Assembly: GCF_000423625.1 (NCBI RefSeq)
Contig: NZ_AUII01000007.1
Location: 121,817-185,816, forward strand
Direction: 5' to 3'
From: Pseudonocardia asaccharolytica DSM 44247 = NBRC 16224
GTDB taxonomy: Bacteria; Actinomycetota; Actinomycetes; Mycobacteriales; Pseudonocardiaceae
Length of the DNA stretch: 64,000 nucleotides
Shown here in pieces: positions 56,236 through 64,000 of the stretch. Made by a program: the position numbers and the translations under genes. Every line of letters begins with the position of its first letter. Position 1 is the first letter of the stretch. Below the pieces are notes generated by a model. It saw nothing but the letters and a program-made list of their open reading frames with translations. It was not told where the DNA came from and did not search any database.

Positions 56236-56281
56236 GGCCCGGGGAGCGCGGGCCGGGACGGCGGCGGGCGCGTTGCCGCCG
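56236..56281. terminator. Tandem hairpins between bldD and nusB
   Basis: GGCCCG/CGGGCC (56236-56241 with 56249-56254) and CGGCGGC/GCCGCCG (56259-56265 with 56275-56281) form two successive stems between convergent genes, a likely bidirectional terminator. Confidence 0.5.
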
Positions 56282-56299
56282 GCACCCGCTGGATCACGC

Positions 56300-56719
56300 T
56301 CAGCGGGCGGCGCGCAGGTGCTCCCCGATATCGGCGATGCGCCCGAGCACGCCGTTGATGAACCGCGGCGAATCGTCCGTGGAGAGCATCCGGGCCAGCT
56401 CCACGGCCTCGGTGATGGCGACCGGATCGTCGATCTCGTCGACCCAGAGCAGCTCGAACACCCCGATCCGCAGCAGAGTACGGTCGACGGCGGGCATCCG
56501 GGCGACCGTCCAGCCCTCGGCATGCTCGGCAAGCAGCTGGTCGATCCGTTCCTGGTGCGCGACGACACCCTCGACGAGCATCGCGGCGTAGTCCGAGACC
56601 GGCGGGGCGTCGGCCGTCTCCCGGCGGTGCGCCAGGACATCGAGCGGCGCGTCCCCACGCGCCTCGGACTCGAAGAGGATGTCCAGCGCGCGCTTGCGTG
56701 CCTTGGTCCGTGCCCTCAC
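56300..56719 (-). CDS. nusB: NusB antitermination factor
   Basis: All-helical RNA-binding protein that forms the rRNA antitermination complex with NusE (S10). It is 139 residues from GTG 56719, one base after the efp stop. RARTKARKRALDILFESEARG and the C-terminal AVELARMLSTDDSPRFINGVLGRI are conserved. Confidence 0.95.
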   Translation of the reverse strand: MRARTKARKRALDILFESEARGDAPLDVLAHRRETADAPPVSDYAAMLVEGVVAHQERIDQLLAEHAEGWTVARMPAVDRTLLRIGVFELLWVDEIDDPVAITEAVELARMLSTDDSPRFINGVLGRIADIGEHLRAAR

Positions 56720-56720
56720 G

Positions 56721-57284
56721 TCAACCGCTGACGCGGCCGAGGTAACGACCGTCGCGGGTGTCCACCTTGACCTTCTCGCCGGTCGAGACGAACAGCGGAA
56801 CATGGATCTCCGCACCCGTCTCGAGGATGGCGGGTTTGGTGCCGCCGGTGGACCGGTCGCCCTGCAGCCCGGGATCGGTGTGGGAGATGACGAGCTCGAC
56901 GGACGCCGGCAGCTCGACGTACAGCGGCACGCCCTCGTGCATCGCGATCATCGCGGTCTGGTTCTCCAGCAGGTAGTTCGCGGCGTCACCGACCGTCTCC
57001 TCGGGCACCGGGATCTGGTCGTAGGTGTCGCCGTCCATGAAGACGAACTCGCTGCCGTCGCGGTAGAGGTAGGTCATGTCGCGCCGGTCGACGGTCGCGG
57101 TGTCGACCTTGGTGCCGGCGTTGAAGGTCTTGTCGACGGTCTTGCCTGTGATCACGTTCTTGAGGGTGGTGCGCACGAAGGCGCCACCCTTGCCCGGCTT
57201 CACGTGCTGGAACGCCTGGACGGACCAGAGCTGACCGTCCAGGTTGAGCACCAAGCCGTTCTTGAGGTCGTTCGTGGTGGCCAC
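56721..57284 (-). CDS. efp: Translation elongation factor P
   Basis: Relieves ribosome stalling at polyproline stretches, which are abundant in this proteome. It is 187 residues with three beta-barrel domains. The modifiable lysine region is [12 protein letters not shown] (Lys near 33). The C-terminal signature is [29 protein letters not shown]. The start is GTG 57284. No epmA/epmB or deoxyhypusine genes are nearby. Confidence 0.97.
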   Translation of the reverse strand: MATTNDLKNGLVLNLDGQLWSVQAFQHVKPGKGGAFVRTTLKNVITGKTVDKTFNAGTKVDTATVDRRDMTYLYRDGSEFVFMDGDTYDQIPVPEETVGDAANYLLENQTAMIAMHEGVPLYVELPASVELVISHTDPGLQGDRSTGGTKPAILETGAEIHVPLFVSTGEKVKVDTRDGRYLGRVSG

Positions 57285-57482
57285 GTCTGCGGGTCTCTCC
57301 CTGAGTCGATGCGGGCGCGCAGGGGGCGAGCGGGTCCTCGTGTCCGAGGGCTCGGCACCGCCCGCGGTCCGGGGTGTGCTCGGAACGGACGCCACCAGAG
57401 CGGCGGCGCCAGCATGCCAGCAACCAGAATACCGCTGCGCGAGGTGCGCGGACCGCACGGCCCGGCTCGCGAGCCGGGTGGG

Positions 57483-58568
57483 TCACACCTCGACGAGCGC
57501 GCGGGCGCTGCGGGTGAGAGGGTCCGGACCGTCGACGCGGACGACGAGGGTGTCCTCGATGCGCACCCCGCCCCGCCCGGCGAGATAGACGCCCGGCTCG
57601 ACGGTGACGACCATGTCCGCAGCCAGTTCGCCCGTCCCGGCCACCGAGAGCGCGGGCGCCTCGTGGATCTGCAGGCCGACCCCGTGCCCGAGGCCGTGCG
57701 GGAACCGTTCCCCGTGCCCGGCCGCGACGATCACCTCCCGCGCCGCTGCGTCCACCTCGCGGACCGGCGTGCCCGCGGCCAGCGCCGCCCGCCCGGCCGC
57801 CTGCGCCGACGCCACCAGGTCGTACAGCTCCCGCTGCCACGCGGCGGCGGGGCCGAGCGCGAACATGCGGGTCATATCCGAGTGATAGCCGTCGACGAGC
57901 GCCCCGAAGTCGATCTTGACGAGGTCGCCCCGGCACAGCGGGACGTCGGTCGGGCGGTGATGCGGGACCGCGGAGTTCGCCCCCGCGGCGAGAATCGTCT
58001 CGAAGGCCGGACCCGCGGCGCCGTGGGCGCGCATCCGGTTCTCCAGGTCGAGCGCGACCTCGCGCTCGGTCCGCCCGGCCCGCAGCCCGCCTGCGGCGAG
58101 GAGATCGGCCAGCGCAGCGTCGGCGGCGGCGCACGCGGCGCGCACCGCCGCGATCTCCTCGGCGTCCTTCACCCGGCGCAGCCGCTGCACCAGGCCGGGA
58201 GCCCGCTCCAGCCGCGCCCCGGGCGCGGCGTCGACCAGCACGGCGTGGGCGTCGACGGTCACCGCGTCGGACTCGAAGCCGAGCCTCCGGACCCTGCGCT
58301 CGGCGGCATCCGCCGTCAGGGCCGGCGCGCAGGCCCGTTCGATGATCGGTTCGAGGTCCGGGGCCTGGGCGCCGGCCTGGAGGCGGTAGCGGCCATCGGT
58401 GCCGAACCGGCTCCCGGCGTCGCCGTCGACGTGCACGAGCAGCGCGGCGTTCGACCCGGTGAAACCGGTCAGGTAGCGGACGTTGACCAGGTCGGTGACG
58501 AGCAGGGCGTCCAGGTCGGCCGCACGCAGCAGCTCGCGCAGCGCCGCACGGCGGATCGGGAACGGCAT
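57483..58568 (-). CDS. pepQ: M24 family Xaa-Pro aminopeptidase/dipeptidase
   Basis: Cytosolic di-metal peptidase for proline-containing peptides. It is 361 residues from ATG 58568. The N-terminal creatinase-like domain (1-125) is followed by the pita-bread domain. The metal ligands are Asp in VKIDFGALVDG and HSDMTRMF, His in FPHGLGHGVGL, and Glu in TVEPGVY and VRIEDTLVV. A GTG nine bases upstream is rejected because it lies in the -10 element. It lies between aroQ and efp as in M. tuberculosis (Rv2534c-Rv2537c). Confidence 0.93.
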   Translation of the reverse strand: MPFPIRRAALRELLRAADLDALLVTDLVNVRYLTGFTGSNAALLVHVDGDAGSRFGTDGRYRLQAGAQAPDLEPIIERACAPALTADAAERRVRRLGFESDAVTVDAHAVLVDAAPGARLERAPGLVQRLRRVKDAEEIAAVRAACAAADAALADLLAAGGLRAGRTEREVALDLENRMRAHGAAGPAFETILAAGANSAVPHHRPTDVPLCRGDLVKIDFGALVDGYHSDMTRMFALGPAAAWQRELYDLVASAQAAGRAALAAGTPVREVDAAAREVIVAAGHGERFPHGLGHGVGLQIHEAPALSVAGTGELAADMVVTVEPGVYLAGRGGVRIEDTLVVRVDGPDPLTRSARALVEV

Positions 58569-58575
58569 GCCGCTC

Positions 58576-58581
58576 ACCCTA
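58576..58581 (-). promoter_or_regulatory. -10 element TAGGGT for leaderless pepQ mRNA
   Basis: On the minus strand TAGGGT ends 7 nt before the ATG, with no ribosome-binding site. Confidence 0.6.
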
Positions 58582-58604
58582 CGGCGGCGTCGCGGCCGCG
58601 CCCG

Positions 58605-60902
<2,298 letters not shown>

Positions 60903-60912
60903 TCCGCCTCGC

Positions 60913-62103
60913 TCATTCCGCGGGGCCGCTCGCGGCCGCCAGATACGCCTTCAGGTTGCGGACCGTCTCGGGCAGCGAATCCCCGCCGAACTTCTCCAGC
61001 GCCGCGTCGGCCAGCACGAGCGCCACCATCGCCTCCGCGACGACACCGGCCGCGGGCACGGCGCACACGTCGGAGCGCTGGTGGATGGCCCGGGCGGCCT
61101 CCCCGGTGGCGACGTCGACGGTCTGCAGCGCGCGGGGCACCGTGGAGATCGGCTTCATCGCCACCCGGACCCGCACCGGCTCGCCGTTGGTCATCCCGCC
61201 CTCGATACCGCCCGCCCGGTTGGACAGCCGCCGGATCGGATCGCCGGGCACCATCTCGTCGTGCGCGGCGCTGCCGCGGCGGCGCGCCGTGCGAAAGCCG
61301 TCGCCGATCTCGACGCCCTTCATCGCCTGGATACTCATCAGCGCGCCGGCCAGCCGGGCGTCGAGGCGCCGGTCGGCCTGCACGTACGAGCCGATACCGA
61401 CCGGCAGGCCGTAGGCGATCACCTCGACGACCCCGCCGAGGGTGTCGCCGTCCCGCTGCGCCGTGTCGACCTCCGCGATCATCGCCTCGGCCGCGGCGGG
61501 GTCGAAGGCACGCACCGGGTTGGCGTCGATCCGCTCGAGGTCACCCGGCCCCGGCAGGACGCCGTCGGGGGCCTCGGCCGCCCCCAGGGCGACGACGTGG
61601 GAGACGATGTCGACCCCGAAGCCCTGGGTGAGGAACGCCTTGGCCACGGTGCCGAGCACCACCCGGGACGCGGTCTCGCGCGCGCTGGCCCGTTCCAGCA
61701 CCGGGCGGGCGTCGTCGAAGCCGTACTTGGTCATGCCCGAGAGGTCGGCGTGGCCGGGCCGGGGCCGGGTCAACGGCGCGTTCCGGGCGCGATGTGCGAT
61801 GAGCCCGGGGTCGACGGGATCGGCCGCCATGACCGTCTCCCACTTGGGCCACTCGGTGTTGCCGATCCGGACCGCCACCGGCCCGCCCTGGGTCACCCCG
61901 TGGCGCACCCCGCCGATCACCTCGAGCGCGTCGGCCTCGAACTTCATCCGGGCGCCGCGGCCGTAGCCCAGCCGGCGCCGGGCCAGCTCGGCGGCCAGTT
62001 CCTTGGTGGTGACCTCGACGCCGGCGACCATGCCCTCGAGCACGGCGACCAGCGCGGGACCGTGCGACTCCCCGGCGGTGATCCAACGCAACACGCGGGT
62101 CAT
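60913..62103 (-). CDS. aroC: Chorismate synthase
   Basis: FMN-dependent last step of the shikimate pathway. It is 396 residues from ATG 62103 with GAGAGG upstream. [37 protein letters not shown] and the late [20 protein letters not shown] are conserved. A much longer ORF upstream runs through the prepilin peptidase region in another frame and was rejected. Confidence 0.97.
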   Translation of the reverse strand: MTRVLRWITAGESHGPALVAVLEGMVAGVEVTTKELAAELARRRLGYGRGARMKFEADALEVIGGVRHGVTQGGPVAVRIGNTEWPKWETVMAADPVDPGLIAHRARNAPLTRPRPGHADLSGMTKYGFDDARPVLERASARETASRVVLGTVAKAFLTQGFGVDIVSHVVALGAAEAPDGVLPGPGDLERIDANPVRAFDPAAAEAMIAEVDTAQRDGDTLGGVVEVIAYGLPVGIGSYVQADRRLDARLAGALMSIQAMKGVEIGDGFRTARRRGSAAHDEMVPGDPIRRLSNRAGGIEGGMTNGEPVRVRVAMKPISTVPRALQTVDVATGEAARAIHQRSDVCAVPAAGVVAEAMVALVLADAALEKFGGDSLPETVRNLKAYLAAASGPAE

Positions 62104-62107
62104 CCTC

Positions 62108-62746
62108 TCACCCCGGCCCCAGGGCCAGCCCCGAGCCTGCCACCACCAGCCAGCCGGCCGCGAGCATCGCGGGACCGTGCGGCACCGTCGCCCCGCGGCC
62201 GATCCGCCCGCAGCCCAGACCGACCACCGCGACCAGCCCGGTGAGCATCGCGGCACCCAGCACGCCGAGCAGCACCGCGGGCCACGATGCCGCCGCCAGT
62301 ACGGCTCCCAGCGTGGCCGCGAGCTTGACGTCACCCGCGCCGAGAGCGCCCGGCGCCAGCACGTGCACGGCGGCGTGCGCGACCAGCAGCACGGCCGCGC
62401 CGGCCACCGCCCGCAGCAGCACCGCGGTCCCCAACGGGACGAGCAGCAGCAGCACCGCGGGCAAGGCGGGCCCGGTGAGCGCATCGGGCAGCCGGTGCGC
62501 CAGCACATCGACCGCGGCTCCCGCGACCGCCAGCCAGCCGAGCCCGAGCAGCACCGGCAGCCAGCGGGCGGGAAGCCCACCGGCCGCCCAGGACAGGCCG
62601 GTGAGGCCCCACAGCAGCGCCACCCCCGCCTCGCACCAGGGCGGCGGGACCCGCGCTCCGCGCCGCATCCGGGCCAGCAGCAGCCGGGCGGCCGCCCCGG
62701 CCGAAGCGCCACAGGCGGCGAAGGCGGCGGACGTCAGGAGATCCAC
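62108..62746 (-). CDS. A24-type prepilin peptidase (membrane)
   Basis: Aspartic protease of the type IV prepilin peptidase fold. It is 212 residues with about seven hydrophobic segments. The first catalytic Asp is in [11 protein letters not shown] and the second in [11 protein letters not shown] (GxGD). The N-terminal methyltransferase domain with CxxC of large PilD enzymes is absent, as in short actinobacterial Tad/Flp-type peptidases. It precedes aroC by 4 bp. No pilin gene is in the window. Confidence 0.85.
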   Translation of the reverse strand: MDLLTSAAFAACGASAGAAARLLLARMRRGARVPPPWCEAGVALLWGLTGLSWAAGGLPARWLPVLLGLGWLAVAGAAVDVLAHRLPDALTGPALPAVLLLLVPLGTAVLLRAVAGAAVLLVAHAAVHVLAPGALGAGDVKLAATLGAVLAAASWPAVLLGVLGAAMLTGLVAVVGLGCGRIGRGATVPHGPAMLAAGWLVVAGSGLALGPG

Positions 62747-62812
62747 GCCCCGATGCTCGCGACGATCTCGCCGCGGCGGGAGTCCGAGCAGGGCGCCTGT
62801 GGATGAGCGGCA

Positions 62813-62830
62813 CCGGATGTGGACATCCGG
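62813..62830. promoter_or_regulatory. 18-bp inverted repeat upstream of the prepilin peptidase
   Basis: CCGGATGT and ACATCCGG are separated by GG, 66 bp before the peptidase GTG and outside the transposase gene. It could be an operator or a small terminator. Confidence 0.35.
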
Positions 62831-62959
62831 GAGCGATCACGCCGATCTGCGCCGGCCCTGTGGGACCCATCTGCTAGTAGACCGTCGCTGCTAAAAATTG
62901 TCTCATCTGGGGTATCGGTTCTCGGCAGTTCGCGTCTCCCGCTGAGAGGATGGCCCACG

Positions 62960-64000
62960 ATGCCTCGCCCGAAGGTATTCCCCGTCGGCTTGTCGGCCGC
63001 CGATCGCGAGTTCCTGGTCAAGCTGACCACGACCGGCGCCCACCCGGCGCGGATGATCATGCGGGCACGGGTGTTGCTGGAGTTGGACGAGAACGCCGGC
63101 CCGGTGCCCGATCGGGCGGTGATCGCGGAGCGGGTCGCGACCTCGACGAACACGGTGCGCGTGGTCGCGAAGCGGTTCGCCGAGACCGGGGGCGACACAC
63201 CGGCCACGATCGGCCGCAAACCGCGTGAGACACCGCCGGTGGCGCCGATCGTGACCGGGGAGGTCGAGGCCCGGCTGATCACGCTGGCCCGCTCGACCCC
63301 ACCCAAAGGCTATTCCCGCTGGTCACTGCGGCTGCTGGAGCGGCACGTCGCCCTGTCGGAGGATCTGCCCGACCTGGACCACTCCACCATCGGCCGGGTG
63401 TTAAAAAAACGAAACTGCGTCCTCATCTGAACAAGTGCTGGGCCATCCCGCCGAAGGCCAACGCCGAGTTCGCCGCGCGGATGGAGGACGTGCTGGCCGT
63501 CCACGCCCGCCCCCATGATCCCCGCCGGCCGGTGGTGTGCATGGACGAGAAGCCCTACCGACTCCTGGCCGCCGCCCGCGACCCGATCCCCGCCGCCCCC
63601 GGGCACGACCGTCGAGAAGATTCCGAGTACGTCCGCCACGGCACCTGCTCGATCTTCGTCTGGGTCGAACCCCTGCGCGGCCGGCGCCGCGTCGACGCCC
63701 GACCGCAGCGAACCAAGACCGACTGGGCCCGCCAGGTGCACCACCTGCTCACCCACGACTACCCCGACGCCGAGACCGTCGTGCTGGTCATGGACAACCT
63801 CAACACCCACACCATCGGCTCGCTCTACGAGACCTTCGACCCCGCCACCGCCTTCGACCTGGCACAACGACTGGAGATCCATCACACCCCCCGACACGGC
63901 TCCTGGCTCAACATCGCCGAGATCGAACTCTCGGCGCTGACCGGCCAGTGCCTGCACCGGCGCATCACCGACCTCGACACCCTCAACATCGAACTCGCCG
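62960..64000 (+). CDS. IS630 transposase made by -1 frameshift, 3' end outside window
   Basis: The first frame (62960-63430) encodes the HTH half, [19 protein letters not shown] to [12 protein letters not shown]. The catalytic half continues in the -1 frame after the A7 run: [20 protein letters not shown], then the first catalytic Asp in [12 protein letters not shown], the second in [11 protein letters not shown], and the Glu in [15 protein letters not shown]. The DDE triad is complete, so this is a functional-looking frameshift product, not a pseudogene. A TTA codon immediately precedes the slip site. Confidence 0.88.
63403..63409 (+). other. A7 slippery heptamer for programmed -1 frameshift
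   Basis: A_AAA_AAA followed by C, in the register X_XXY_YYZ relative to the zero frame. The zero-frame stop is 21 nt further on, and the -1 frame stays open to the window edge. Confidence 0.8.

Larger units (their letters stand above)
62870..64000 (+). mobile_element. IS630-family insertion sequence, right end outside window
   Basis: The transposase and its AT-richer upstream leader (62876-62925, with CTAAAAATTGTC) mark the element. The left terminus is uncertain; the TA dinucleotides at 62875-62876 and 62878-62879 are candidates for the IS630 target site. No inverted repeat can be checked because the right end is missing. Confidence 0.65.

Noticed and set aside
62960..63430. Transposase pseudogene call because of the stop at 63430
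   Set aside because: The catalytic half continues in the -1 frame directly after an in-register A7 slip site with the DDE triad intact.

Overview
This 64 kb window is very GC-rich chromosomal DNA (roughly 70-73 percent G+C by eye) from an actinobacterium. The genes BldD, WhiA, RbpA, mIHF, MptB, OpcA and an actinobacterial-type PriA, together with near colinearity to the Mycobacterium tuberculosis blocks Rv1379-Rv1464 and Rv2533c-Rv2540c, point to the Pseudonocardiales/Mycobacteriales branch. Pseudonocardia or a close relative is my best guess, by inference only. Nearly all of it is core housekeeping chromosome. I see no rRNA, tRNA, CRISPR array or phage region. The only mobile gene is an IS630-type transposase cut by the right edge.

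Layout. (1) 1-5.1 kb: sufR-sufB-sufD-sufC-sufS iron-sulfur assembly operon on the minus strand, with a SufR-type operator in front. (2) 5.1-10.7 kb, plus strand: mannosyltransferase mptB, a drug-type ABC exporter pair, heme A synthase ctaA and a quinone oxidoreductase; ctaB faces them. (3) 12-18.8 kb: pentose phosphate genes tkt-tal-zwf-opcA-pgl. (4) 18.8-25.4 kb: a PIN/NYN-like protein, a TrpB2-type enzyme, a coiled-coil methyltransferase following rbpA, secG, and tpiA-pgk-gap. (5) 25.5-30.4 kb: whiA-yvcK-rapZ-uvrC. (6) 30.5-43.5 kb: DUF2786 and HAD proteins, riboflavin genes (ribD-ribE-ribBA-ribH) with rpe, rsmB, fmt, def, priA and metK. (7) 43.7-55.3 kb: a secreted SH3 protein, then coaBC, rpoZ, gmk, mihF and the pyrimidine operon pyrR-pyrB-pyrC-carA-carB-pyrF. 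(8) 55.7-62.7 kb: bldD facing nusB-efp, pepQ, and the shikimate genes aroQ, aroB, aroK, aroC with a prepilin peptidase. (9) The IS630 element.

Many genes overlap by 4 bp (ATGA or GTGA) or 1 bp, so operons are tightly coupled translationally. Several operon-leading genes have a TANNNT -10 hexamer ending only 6-8 nt before the start codon, which predicts leaderless mRNAs.

The signals not explained by ordinary genes are: (a) a 46-bp perfect palindrome present three times at gene ends; (b) a 65-bp intergenic element present twice, with covarying terminal arms; (c) a 23-bp-arm palindrome and a strong G-quadruplex motif between pyrB and pyrC; (d) a SufR operator match; (e) a PyrR-binding loop before pyrR; (f) rare TTA codons in bldD and sufC; and (g) an A7 programmed -1 frameshift signal in the IS630 transposase.
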